The translations under genes were made by a program, and so were the position numbers. The notes beneath the pieces are model-generated. The model was not told the DNA's origin and did no database searches. It saw nothing but the letters and a program-made list of their open reading frames with translations. Of a stretch of DNA of 22,311 bases, positions 1 through 7,075 are shown one piece after another. Location: NCBI GenBank assembly GCA_934427095.1, contig CAKRYM010000006.1, forward strand, positions 1-22,311, written 5' to 3'. The number at the start of each line of letters is the position of its first letter. The stretch's first letter is position 1. The DNA comes from an uncultured Bacillota bacterium (lineage in GTDB: Bacteria > Bacillota > Dehalobacteriia > UBA4068).

Positions 1-1
1 T

Positions 2-742
2 GACATGTCCGCTATTTTAGGCAGCATGATGCCGAAAAAGACTAGAAAACGTAAGGTTACTATTGGGGAAGCCAAACGGATATTGACCCAGGAAGAAGCC
101 GATAAACTCATCGATAATGAAGAAGTGAACAGTGAAGCCATTCATCGGGCAGAACAAAGCGGCATTGTTTTCCTGGATGAAATTGATAAAATCGCCGGCG
201 GTGCAGGGGGGCAAGGCCCTGATGTTAGCCGTGGCGGCGTGCAGCGGGATATTTTGCCTATCGTGGAAGGGTGCACAGTGAATACCAAGTATGGCCCAGT
301 AAAGACAGACCACATTCTGTTTATTGCTGCCGGCGCTTTCCATGTGACGAAGCCCAGCGATTTAATGCCGGAGCTGCAAGGCCGTTTCCCCATTCGGGTC
401 AATTTGGATAATTTGACTCAGGCCGATTTGCGCCGCATTTTGATGGAACCGGAACATTCCCTTTTGCAGCAATATAAGTCCTTGTTGGCTGTAGACGGCG
501 TGGATATTGAATTCACAGACGACGGTATCGACGCCTTGGCTGAAACTGCGGACCGGGTCAATGGCAATACGGACAATATTGGTGCCCGCCGTTTGCATAC
601 CATCCTAGAAAAGGTGCTGGAAGATTTGCTGTATAATGCACCGGAAGAGGCCCAAGGCCATGTGGTTGTCGATCGGGCCTATATCGAGGATAAGCTGGGC
701 GATATTGCCAAAGATCAGGATTTGAGCCGTTTCATTCTCTAA
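2..742 (+). CDS. hslU: ATP-dependent protease ATPase subunit HslU (ClpY), C-terminal part
   Basis: This is the 3' end of the gene for the AAA+ unfoldase that feeds substrates to the HslV peptidase in the cytoplasm. The frame is open from base 2, so the start and the Walker A half lie outside the window; 246 codons remain, about 55% of a family protein of roughly 440-460 residues. Visible parts are the end of the I domain, the Walker B box FLDEID (170-187), the arginine finger in GRFP (380-391), the sensor 2 box GARR (581-592) and the C-terminal tail LSRFIL (722-739). In this family that tail docks into HslV to activate it. The ATG at 5 is an internal methionine, not a start. hslV would be expected just upstream. 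No codY follows, unlike in Bacillus; rpsB comes next under its own promoter. The identification is secure. Confidence 0.96.
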   Translation, partial: DMSAILGSMMPKKTRKRKVTIGEAKRILTQEEADKLIDNEEVNSEAIHRAEQSGIVFLDEIDKIAGGAGGQGPDVSRGGVQRDILPIVEGCTVNTKYGPVKTDHILFIAAGAFHVTKPSDLMPELQGRFPIRVNLDNLTQADLRRILMEPEHSLLQQYKSLLAVDGVDIEFTDDGIDALAETADRVNGNTDNIGARRLHTILEKVLEDLLYNAPEEAQGHVVVDRAYIEDKLGDIAKDQDLSRFIL

Positions 743-762
743 GCAATTCCTGCAAAAAAACC

Positions 763-791
763 TTGCATTCCCGTTTTATTTTTGTTAATAT
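763..791 (+). promoter_or_regulatory. Sigma-A-type promoter of the rpsB operon
   Basis: A -35 box TTGCAT (763-768) is followed after exactly 17 bases by a -10 box TAATAT (786-791), giving a predicted transcript start near 798. It lies 21 bases past the hslU stop and drives the ribosomal protein unit. The match is read directly from sequence; activity is inferred. Confidence 0.8.
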
Positions 792-797
792 TATATT

Positions 798-902
798 TGG
801 TTCAAAATACGCACGCTGTGGATTCTTTTCTCGTTGCCGAAAGGTGAGAAGGGTTAGAAACAGCGGAGGGTATTAAACAAAAACCATAGGAGGATTTCGT
901 AA
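798..902 (+). promoter_or_regulatory. Structured 5' leader of rpsB
   Basis: The predicted leader folds into a nested hairpin. An outer helix pairs CGCTGT (814-819) with ACAGCG (860-865). An inner 8-bp helix pairs 825-832 with 846-853, including two G-U pairs. The tip is a GAAA tetraloop (839-842) closed by CC/GG. The Shine-Dalgarno AGGAGG (888-893) lies downstream, 9 bases before the rpsB ATG. No U-tract follows, so it is not a terminator. In E. coli, S2 represses its own operon through the rpsB leader; a similar autogenous role is plausible here but is inference. Confidence 0.5.
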
Positions 903-1652
903 ATGTCAGTTATTTCCATGAAACAGCTTCTCGAAGCAGGTGTCCATTTTGGTCATCAGACCCGCCGTTGGAACCCCAAGATGGGTCAGTATATCTTTAC
1001 TGAACGCAATGGCATCTATATCATTGACCTGCAGAAAACCGTTCACAAAGTGGATGAAGCTTATGAATTCGTCAAAAAAATTGCTGGCGAAGGCAAAAGC
1101 ATCCTGTTTGTGGGCACCAAAAAGCAGGCACAGGACTCCATCAAAGAAGAAGCAGAACGCTGCGGTCAGTTCTATGTTAACGAACGTTGGCTGGGCGGTA
1201 TGTTGACCAACTACAAGACCATTCAGAGCCGTATTGAATTCCTGCGCAATTTGGAACGTATGGAAGAGGACGGTACCTTTGATCTGCTTCCCAAGAAGGA
1301 AGTGGCTATGCTCCGCAGCAAGAAAGAGAAGCTGGAACGCTTCCTGGGCGGCATTAAAGATATGGGTAAACTCCCTGGCGCCCTGTTTGTTGTGGATCCG
1401 CGCAAGGAACACATCGCCGTGGCCGAAGCCCGCTTGCTCAATATCCCCATCGTTGCCATTGTAGATACTAACTGTGATCCCGATGAGATCGATTATGTCA
1501 TTCCTGGGAATGATGACGCTATCCGTGCGGTTAAGCTTTTGGCTGCAAAAATGGCTGATGCCGTGATCGAAGCTCGTCAGGGCGCTGATGCTGGCGAAGC
1601 GGAAGAAGCCGAAGCCGCTAAAGTCGAAGAAGCTGAGGCAGAAGAAGCCTAA
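903..1652 (+). CDS. rpsB: 30S ribosomal protein S2
   Basis: This encodes the small-subunit protein S2, which sits on the 30S body-head junction and is needed for S1 or mRNA docking. The 249 residues begin with the S2 signature around MKQLLEAGVHFGHQ and contain the conserved segment NERWLGGMLTN near residue 95 and FVVDPRKE near residue 160. The C-terminus carries an acidic tail rich in Glu and Ala (about residues 230-249), a common lineage-specific extension. AGGAGG at 888-893 supports the ATG at 903. It is the first gene of rpsB-tsf-pyrH-frr-ferredoxin. An antisense reading frame of similar length on the other strand is a composition shadow. The identification is secure. Confidence 0.98.
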   Translation: MSVISMKQLLEAGVHFGHQTRRWNPKMGQYIFTERNGIYIIDLQKTVHKVDEAYEFVKKIAGEGKSILFVGTKKQAQDSIKEEAERCGQFYVNERWLGGMLTNYKTIQSRIEFLRNLERMEEDGTFDLLPKKEVAMLRSKKEKLERFLGGIKDMGKLPGALFVVDPRKEHIAVAEARLLNIPIVAIVDTNCDPDEIDYVIPGNDDAIRAVKLLAAKMADAVIEARQGADAGEAEEAEAAKVEEAEAEEA

Positions 1653-1670
1653 TTCCATGAAGAATTTATC

Positions 1671-1698
1671 ATAGGGGCGATCATCAGGTCGCCCCTAT
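1671..1698 (+). repeat. Perfect 10-bp hairpin between rpsB and tsf
   Basis: ATAGGGGCGA (1671-1680) and TCGCCCCTAT (1689-1698) are perfect reverse complements around an 8-base loop. The 3' side continues into GCCTGAC, not a U-tract, so it lacks the tail of an intrinsic terminator. It may set the S2:EF-Ts ratio by partial pausing or by acting as an mRNA stability or processing element between the two cistrons. Structure is seen; the role is inferred. Confidence 0.6.
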
Positions 1699-1734
1699 GC
1701 CTGACAATCCAATCATTTTAGGAGGAAACCAGAA

Positions 1735-2670
1735 ATGGCTGAATTTACCGCGAAAGACGTAATGAACCTGCGCGAACGGACTGGCGCAGGGATGATGGAC
1801 TGCAAAAAAGCCTTGACCGAAGCAGAAGGCGATGCGGAAAAGGCAATTGATATCTTGCGTGAAAAAGGTTTGGCCGCTGCTGCCAAAAAAGCTGGCCGTA
1901 TTGCTGCCGAAGGTTTGGTTGGTATGGCTTTTGCTGCTGACGGCTCTGCTGCCGCCATGGTGGAAGTAAACTCCGAAACCGACTTCGTCGCCAAGAACCC
2001 CGAATTTGTCTCCTTTGTGGAAGGCGTTACCGCCGCTGCTTTGGCTGCGGATTATAGCGATATGGACGCTTTTAAAAACGCGCCTTACTGCGAAGGTGGT
2101 ACGGTCGGAGAAAAGCTTACTGCCCTGATTGCCAAGATTGGGGAAAATATGACCATTCGCCGTTTTGTTCGTTTTGCTAAACCTGGTTGCGTTTATACTG
2201 GCTATAAACATGGCAATGGGAAAATTGGCGTTATCGTGGAAGTAGAAACTGCCGCCAGCTTGGCTGAAGTGAATGAAATGGGCCGTGACGTAGCCATGCA
2301 GGTTGCTTCTATGAACCCCATGTTCGTAGATGAAAGCCAGGTGGATGCGGACTGGCTGGAAAAAGAACGGCACATTCTGTTACAGCAGGCGCTGAACGAA
2401 AATGCTGAGCTGGAAAAACCCAAGCCCGAAAACATCGTAGAAAAGATGGTGGAAGGCCGCATTAAGAAAGAAATGAAAGAAACCTGCCTTATGCAGCAGG
2501 CTTTCGTTAAAGATAATGAATTGAGCATTGCTCAGTATGTAGACAAATGCGCGAAAGCCATTGGCAAGGCTGCCAAAGTGACTTCCTTCCTCCGCTACCA
2601 GGTAGGCGAAGGCATTGAAAAGAAACAGGAAGATTTAGCTGCTGAGATTGCGAAGATTAACCAGAAATAA
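1735..2670 (+). CDS. tsf: Translation elongation factor Ts
   Basis: EF-Ts is the guanine nucleotide exchange factor that regenerates EF-Tu-GTP in the cytoplasm. The 311-residue product starts with the UBA-like N-terminal domain (residues 1-55, with LRERTGAGMMDCKKAL), followed by the core with the conserved T82-D83-F84 segment that contacts EF-Tu, and a C-terminal region ending in YQVGEGIEKKQEDLAAEI. The length is a little over the 280-295 typical of E. coli and Bacillus. GGAGG at 1721-1725 supports the ATG at 1735. It lies 82 bases past rpsB, with a hairpin between, and its 3' end is only 25 bases before the preferred pyrH start. The identification is secure. Confidence 0.98.
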   Translation: MAEFTAKDVMNLRERTGAGMMDCKKALTEAEGDAEKAIDILREKGLAAAAKKAGRIAAEGLVGMAFAADGSAAAMVEVNSETDFVAKNPEFVSFVEGVTAAALAADYSDMDAFKNAPYCEGGTVGEKLTALIAKIGENMTIRRFVRFAKPGCVYTGYKHGNGKIGVIVEVETAASLAEVNEMGRDVAMQVASMNPMFVDESQVDADWLEKERHILLQQALNENAELEKPKPENIVEKMVEGRIKKEMKETCLMQQAFVKDNELSIAQYVDKCAKAIGKAAKVTSFLRYQVGEGIEKKQEDLAAEIAKINQK

Positions 2671-2695
2671 CCCTGCTGAGATAAAGGTGACTGCA

Positions 2696-3418
2696 TTGGA
2701 TCAGCAACAAAGACGTGTCTTATTAAAAGTAAGCGGCGAGAGTCTGTCCGGCAGCAAAGGGTTTGGTTATGATCCCGATACGCTGGAAGGCTTTGCCGCC
2801 CAGATTGCAGAAATACACGAAAGCGGCGTAGAGCTTGCTATCGTCGTAGGTGGCGGTAACCTTTGGCGTGGAATTAAGGGAACCAAAGGTGGCATGGAAC
2901 GGGTCAATGCCGATTATATGGGTATGTTGGCCACGGTAATGAATGGCTTGGCTTTAAAAGATGCTTTGGTAAAGACAGGCTGTGCGACGGTAGTCCTTTC
3001 CGCTTTGGAAATGCCTCGAGTCGTGCCTTTGTATACCCAAGAACGGGCACTAACCGCTTTGACCGCAGGACAAATTGTGATCTTTGTGGGCGGGACGGGG
3101 AACCCCTATTTCTCTACGGATACAGGGGCAGCTCTTCGTGCGGCAGAGATCAAGGCTGATGTCATTCTGATGGCCAAAATCATTGACGGTATTTATGATT
3201 CTGACCCCAAGGTTAACCCCAATGCAGTAAAATACGACCATCTGTCTTTCTCTCAAGTACTGGAGAAGGAACTGAAGGTTATGGATTCCACCGCAGCGTC
3301 CATGTGTCGGGATAACAGGATTCCTCTTGTTGTGTTTGATGCATTGACGCCGGGAAATATGCTCCGGGCTGCCCGGGGTGAAGCGATCGGTACAACAGTC
3401 GGAGGTGACGAATCATGA
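2696..3418 (+). CDS. pyrH: UMP kinase (uridylate kinase)
   Basis: PyrH phosphorylates UMP to UDP with ATP in pyrimidine nucleotide synthesis and belongs to the amino acid kinase fold, a hexamer in bacteria. The N-terminus reads VLLKVSGESL, the GGGN nucleotide-binding turn is at residues 52-55 counted from the chosen start, and the segment DSDPKVNPNA lies later. I chose the TTG at 2696 because AAAGGTG (2683-2689) sits 6 bases before it and the resulting 240 residues match the family. The frame is open further upstream (TTG 2648, GTG 2687), which would add residues not seen in homologues and would overlap tsf. Its stop overlaps the frr start in ATGA, implying translational coupling. The function is secure; the start is moderately sure. 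Confidence 0.95.
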   Translation: MDQQQRRVLLKVSGESLSGSKGFGYDPDTLEGFAAQIAEIHESGVELAIVVGGGNLWRGIKGTKGGMERVNADYMGMLATVMNGLALKDALVKTGCATVVLSALEMPRVVPLYTQERALTALTAGQIVIFVGGTGNPYFSTDTGAALRAAEIKADVILMAKIIDGIYDSDPKVNPNAVKYDHLSFSQVLEKELKVMDSTAASMCRDNRIPLVVFDALTPGNMLRAARGEAIGTTVGGDES

Positions 3419-3972
3419 TCAAGGAAATGCTTCAAGACGCAGAAGACAGAATGGGTAAGGTCGTATCAATTTTGGTGAGTGAGTTTAATTCCATGCGCGC
3501 GGGCCGTGCTAATCCGGCCATCCTGGATAAAGTGATGGTGGATTTCTATGGCGTGCCTACGCCGGTAAATCAGACGGCGAATATCAGTTGCCCTGAACCG
3601 CGTCTGATCACCATTCAACCCTGGGATAAAAACATGGTGGGACCCATTGAAAAGGCAATCCTTAAATCTGATTTAGGGATTACCCCCAGCAACGATGGGG
3701 CAGTCATTCGCTTGGCAATCCCCCAGTTGACAGAAGAACGGCGCAAGGAAATGGTGAAGCAGTGCAGCAAAATGATGGAAAATTCCAAGGTTGCTGTGCG
3801 GAATATTCGCCGGGATTTAAACGACAAGATCAAAGCCGGGGAAAAGAGCAAGGACTTTTCGGAAGATGAGTCCAAAAAAGGCCAGGATGATGCACAGAAA
3901 ATGACTGACCGCTTCATCAAAGAACTGGAAGATATTCTTGCTCAGAAGGAAAAGGAAATTATGGAGGTTTGA
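3415..3972 (+). CDS. frr: Ribosome recycling factor
   Basis: RRF works with EF-G to split the post-termination ribosome. The product is 185 residues, the exact family length, with the signature FNSMRAGRANPAILDKVMVDFYG near residues 22-44, the IQPWDKN segment, and a long helical C-terminus with RRDLNDKIK. The ATG overlaps the pyrH stop (ATGA at 3415-3418) and GGAGGTGA lies 12 to 5 bases upstream. Together with rpsB, tsf and pyrH it forms the conserved bacterial cluster. A ferredoxin gene follows after 38 bases. The identification is secure. Confidence 0.98.
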   Translation: MIKEMLQDAEDRMGKVVSILVSEFNSMRAGRANPAILDKVMVDFYGVPTPVNQTANISCPEPRLITIQPWDKNMVGPIEKAILKSDLGITPSNDGAVIRLAIPQLTEERRKEMVKQCSKMMENSKVAVRNIRRDLNDKIKAGEKSKDFSEDESKKGQDDAQKMTDRFIKELEDILAQKEKEIMEV

Positions 3973-4010
3973 TCCTTCATTTGAGATCATTGCTAGGAGG
4001 TATTTCGAAC

Positions 4011-4175
4011 ATGGCTTATGTAATTACTGACGCTTGCATTGCTTGTGGTACCTGCGCGGGTGAATGCCCGGCAAACGCCATTGAAGAAGGAAGCATCTAC
4101 AAAATTACCGATGCTTGTATAGAATGTGGCACTTGCGCTAGTGTTTGCCCCGTTGGCGCCATTAAGGAAGAATAA
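4011..4175 (+). CDS. 2[4Fe-4S] ferredoxin (clostridial type)
   Basis: This small soluble electron carrier has 54 residues, normal for the clostridial family. It holds two perfect CxxCxxCxxxCP motifs, at C9-C12-C15-C19 and C36-C39-C42-C46, one for each [4Fe-4S] cluster, arranged as an internal duplication. I start it at ATG 4011, behind AGGAGG (3996-4001); the frame is open farther 5' but that extension has no family match. It is the last gene of the rpsB operon, directly followed by a strong terminator, which is an unusual place for a redox protein. Possible clients include anaerobic oxidoreductases or the iron-sulfur enzyme IspG encoded 5 kb downstream, but partner choice cannot be read from sequence. 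Confidence 0.95.
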   Translation: MAYVITDACIACGTCAGECPANAIEEGSIYKITDACIECGTCASVCPVGAIKEE

Positions 4176-4213
4176 GCGGTAATTCTCTTTCAAAAGAAAT
4201 GTGAAGAGAAGTG

Positions 4214-4262
4214 ACAGCTACGCGTGATGATCCAAGTATGGATGACGCGTAGCTGTTTTTTT
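4214..4262 (+). terminator. Strong intrinsic terminator ending the rpsB-ferredoxin operon
   Basis: A perfect 12-bp stem pairs ACAGCTACGCGT (4214-4225) with ACGCGTAGCTGT (4245-4256), and the last stem base runs into a T tract up to 4262. The 19-base loop can form a further short ATCC/GGAT helix. This clearly separates the ferredoxin from uppS. Confidence 0.93.
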
Positions 4263-4408
4263 ATGAGAAAAACAGTGCTTTCCTTTCGTCAATGGAAAGA
4301 GAAAAACGGATTTTTGTTTATGTACGGGATGCAAAATGAAATAGCTGACCGTGATGGAAAAACGGTGTAAAATTGGCGTGAATTTTTCTTTGTTTTTCTT
4401 CCTATCAT
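4263..4408. other. Non-coding gap upstream of uppS
   Basis: The gap between the ferredoxin and uppS is 317 bases in all. Apart from the terminator and the promoter at 4409-4437, it holds a small CTTTCC/GGAAAG hairpin (4278-4299). There is also a weaker promoter-like pair, CTGACC (4345-4350) and TAAAAT (4368-4373), 17 bases apart. I see no credible gene or known RNA here. Confidence 0.5.
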
Positions 4409-4437
4409 TTGACTATATACAGGGTTTGTGCAATAAT
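4409..4437 (+). promoter_or_regulatory. Probable promoter of the uppS operon
   Basis: TTGACT (4409-4414) is a near-perfect -35 box. After 17 bases comes AATAAT (4432-4437), a weak -10 box preceded by TG at 4429-4430, as in extended -10 promoters. A better -10 hexamer TAATAT (4437-4442) is present but at an unsuitable 22-base spacing. A second weaker pair lies at 4345-4373. The predicted start is near 4444, about 50 bases before the uppS ATG. Confidence 0.55.
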
Positions 4438-4492
4438 AATATTGTGTAAACTAAGGCTAAGATGGACTCTATTAAGTATTCCTGGAGGATGG

Positions 4493-5242
4493 ATGAAAGA
4501 CACCGATTACCGTGATTTGTTGGCGCAGCTGGATTTTTCGCGGCTTCCAAAGCATATTGGCATCATTATGGATGGGAATGGGCGTTGGGCAGCCCGGCGG
4601 TATTTACCACGCAGTGCTGGACATAAAGCTGGAGCAGAAGCCATGCGCCGTAGCGTGGAATTGTGTCGAGAGCTGAATATCCCTATCCTTACGGTATACG
4701 CTTTTTCTACGGAAAATTGGTGCCGGCCAGCAGACGAAGTAGGTTTTCTGATGGATCTGCTCATTCAATATTTGCATAGCGAAGTAAAACTCATGAATGA
4801 ACAGGGAATTCGCTTAGGGCTGCTAGGAGATCGTTCGGGATTGCCTCCGGCAGTAAACAAAGCCTTTGATCAGGCTTTGGCGGCTACAGCACAGAATCAG
4901 AAAATGCTCCTTAACCTGGCGGTGAATTATGGCGGTCGGGATGAGTTAACCCGAGCCATTAGAACTTTGGCTACTGAAGTGAAGCAAGGAAAGCTGGAAC
5001 CGGAAGCCATTACGGAAGCTTTGATCGCGGAAAAGCTGGATACCGCTGGGGAAGCAGACCCGGATTTGATCATTCGTCCTTCGGGGGAATTACGAACCAG
5101 TAATTTTTTGATTTACCAAGCGGCATATAGCGAGCTTTGGTTTTGTGATCGTTACTGGCCTGATTTTAGTAAACGTGACCTACTCACTGCAATTCTGGAT
5201 TATCAGCGTCGTGACCGGCGCTTTGGTAAAGCAAAATCCTGA
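4493..5242 (+). CDS. uppS: Isoprenyl transferase (undecaprenyl diphosphate synthase)
   Basis: This cis-prenyltransferase adds isopentenyl units to farnesyl diphosphate to build undecaprenyl diphosphate, the lipid carrier for peptidoglycan and other envelope polymers. The family signature IIMDGNGRWA is at residues 24-33, with the catalytic Asp at D27 and R31 beside it. H44 lies in the SAGHKAGAE segment, and the C-terminal block RPSGELRTSNFL follows near residue 200. From the ATG at 4493, with GGAGG at 4484-4488, the protein has 249 residues, the usual length; the open frame upstream to 4409 runs through the promoter and is not coding. It heads uppS-cdsA and the isoprenoid genes dxr and ispG, which make its substrates. 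Confidence 0.97.
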   Translation: MKDTDYRDLLAQLDFSRLPKHIGIIMDGNGRWAARRYLPRSAGHKAGAEAMRRSVELCRELNIPILTVYAFSTENWCRPADEVGFLMDLLIQYLHSEVKLMNEQGIRLGLLGDRSGLPPAVNKAFDQALAATAQNQKMLLNLAVNYGGRDELTRAIRTLATEVKQGKLEPEAITEALIAEKLDTAGEADPDLIIRPSGELRTSNFLIYQAAYSELWFCDRYWPDFSKRDLLTAILDYQRRDRRFGKAKS

Positions 5243-5260
5243 GAAAAAGGAGGATCTTTC

Positions 5261-5896
5261 ATGAGACAAAGAGTCATTACCGCGGCTATTTGTATCCCGA
5301 TCGGTTTATTATTGGCCATCTTGGGTGGCTGGTGGTTAGGGATTTTGCTCTTGCTTTTGGCCGCACTGGGAATAAGAGAGTACCTAGCCTTGGTACAAAA
5401 AATTTCCCCGAAAGAAATTTTACCTTGGGTTTTGGTTGGGGTAGCCTATTTGTTACTGGGTTTCCTTTCTATGCTAGGGTTAAGGTTAGCTTATCCTAAT
5501 TTTACGTTATTGCTATGGCTGCTGCTCACGATCTGGATTACAGATAGCGGCGCTTATTTCATCGGCCGCCGCTTTGGTCGACGGGCTTTAGCACCCCGCA
5601 TTAGCCCGAATAAAACTTGGGAAGGAGCAGTGGGCGGCGGTTTCTGCGGCATGCTCATTGCAGGGACATACCTTAGCTTGCTTTTGCAGCTGAATTTTTT
5701 CCTTGCGCTTTTGCTGACCCTGATTATTTCTACTCTTGGTCAACTAGGTGATTTGTTAGAAAGCAAAATTAAACGATTGGCTGGGGTTAAGGACAGCGGC
5801 AATGTCTTTCCTGGCCATGGTGGTGTGTTAGATCGGTTTGACAGTTTGTTGCTTTCTGCTCCCTTTGCTTATGTGTTATTACTTTTGGTTGGGTAA
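5261..5896 (+). CDS. cdsA: Phosphatidate cytidylyltransferase (CDP-diacylglycerol synthase), compact form
   Basis: CdsA makes CDP-diacylglycerol from phosphatidic acid and CTP in the membrane, the precursor of phosphatidylglycerol and phosphatidylethanolamine. The C-terminal catalytic half is intact: D95-S-G, ISPNKTWEG (114-122), GDLLESKIKR (163-172) and the family signature ending GHGGVLDRFDS (185-195). Hydrophobic segments lie near residues 7-22, 24-44, 54-72, 80-100, 124-157 and 197-210. At 211 residues it is some 50-70 shorter than usual (Bacillus about 269, E. coli 285); the missing part falls between the first helices and DSG, so one or two pairs of membrane helices are absent. The reading frame is uninterrupted. 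AAAGGAGG at 5246-5253 supports the start. The function is likely, as all signature residues remain. Confidence 0.93.
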   Translation: MRQRVITAAICIPIGLLLAILGGWWLGILLLLLAALGIREYLALVQKISPKEILPWVLVGVAYLLLGFLSMLGLRLAYPNFTLLLWLLLTIWITDSGAYFIGRRFGRRALAPRISPNKTWEGAVGGGFCGMLIAGTYLSLLLQLNFFLALLLTLIISTLGQLGDLLESKIKRLAGVKDSGNVFPGHGGVLDRFDSLLLSAPFAYVLLLLVG

Positions 5897-5929
5897 GAAA
5901 AAATAAATCATACGAAATAAGGAGATCTG

Positions 5930-7060
5930 ATGAAAACAGATAAAGAATCTTTGTTCCGTTATTTTCTTATAGTCATCACGTTTTTGCTGGGGATTGTGGC
6001 TTTCCTACTGTTCTTCCGGGAATTTTTGCCGGAAGCTTGGACGGTTATTCGCTATGTATTTATGCTTTTAGGGCCTTTCTTGGTCGCTTGGTTGATTTGT
6101 GTGGTGAGCCGTCCTTTACAAAATTTTCTTAGAAACCGATTGCATTTTTCTAATAACCTTACCGCCCTGGTTGTGGTCTTGATTGCTTTGCTCATTACCA
6201 CAGGGTTAATTATGGTAATGATTGGGTTATTGGCGGCAGCCCTTGGAGCTGTTGGCCCTTATGTTTCTGATCTGGCTACTCATTTGGGGAATGCCGGGGA
6301 TGAAATCAATGATTTCTTCTTTATGGTGGATTTGAACACGCTGCCCTTTGATAAATTGTTCCAACAATGGGAAGATATGATTACCACCATTTCTGGTCAG
6401 AGCTTGGGCAAACTATTAGGGTTGGCTCAGGGGATGCCAGGAGCTTTGATTTGGTTAATCATTACCTTTGTGGCAACGTATTATTGGTGTGCCAATGAAA
6501 TTCGCGTACGCAATGGCTTGAGCCTACTTTTCCCCAAACGCTTTCGCCATTCTATCCGTGACTCTTATGACCAAATCTCCGATGTCATGGGGGCTTATAT
6601 CCGTGCCCAAGTGGAGTTGATGGCCATTGACGCGGTGATTTGCTTAATTGGTTTTCTGATTATGGGGATTAAGATGCCCATTGCCTGTGCGGTAATTGCC
6701 GGTATTTGTGGTGTGGTACCGTTGATCGGCCCGGTCATTATTGTTGGGCCGCTTGCCATTTGGGGTTTGCTGATGCAGGATATTTCTATGGTTGTTGGCA
6801 TGCTCGTAGTGATGTTGGCTTTTATTGTGGTACGAAATGTTTTGCAGCCGAAAATTGTGGGGGATAAGGTTGGGTTACATCCCTTATTGGCCTTGGCTTC
6901 CATCTTTATTGGCATGAAGGTATTTGGCGCAGTGGGGCTGATTTTAGGTCCTGTGGTCGCCTCTTTGGTGGTGGCCATTGTCAAAAATGCTAGACAGAAA
7001 AGAATACAAAGTGATTCCCCTGTTTTAGAGGCTGATTTGTCTGGGGAAAAAAATAAGTAG
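5930..7060 (+). CDS. AI-2E family (PerM/YtvI-like) membrane protein
   Basis: The 376-residue polytopic membrane protein belongs to the large AI-2E transporter (formerly UPF0118) family. It shows paired N-terminal helices (about residues 9-28 and 38-58), a third near 75-105 and a soluble segment around 110-160. The typical C-terminal half has GICGVVPLIGPVI near residue 260, followed by hydrophobic helices and an LQPKIVGDKVGLHPL segment. Members have been linked to autoinducer export or to sodium/proton exchange, so the substrate here is unknown. It lies 33 bases after cdsA and 15 before dxr, interrupting the otherwise common cdsA-dxr pair, and is probably cotranscribed. GGAG at 5921-5924 supports the ATG. 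The family call is firm; the function is not. Confidence 0.88.
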   Translation: MKTDKESLFRYFLIVITFLLGIVAFLLFFREFLPEAWTVIRYVFMLLGPFLVAWLICVVSRPLQNFLRNRLHFSNNLTALVVVLIALLITTGLIMVMIGLLAAALGAVGPYVSDLATHLGNAGDEINDFFFMVDLNTLPFDKLFQQWEDMITTISGQSLGKLLGLAQGMPGALIWLIITFVATYYWCANEIRVRNGLSLLFPKRFRHSIRDSYDQISDVMGAYIRAQVELMAIDAVICLIGFLIMGIKMPIACAVIAGICGVVPLIGPVIIVGPLAIWGLLMQDISMVVGMLVVMLAFIVVRNVLQPKIVGDKVGLHPLLALASIFIGMKVFGAVGLILGPVVASLVVAIVKNARQKRIQSDSPVLEADLSGEKNK

Positions 7061-7075
7061 AAGCGGATATAAACG

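Noticed and set aside
906..1658. A 250-codon minus-strand open frame opposite rpsB, and similar long ones opposite tsf, the AI-2E gene and rny
   Set aside because: They lie antisense to firmly identified genes, have no recognisable protein features and are explained by codon bias of the sense gene.
4263..4492. Possible small RNA or riboswitch before uppS
   Set aside because: Only a weak 6-bp hairpin and promoter-like boxes are seen; no conserved structure or terminator lies downstream of them.
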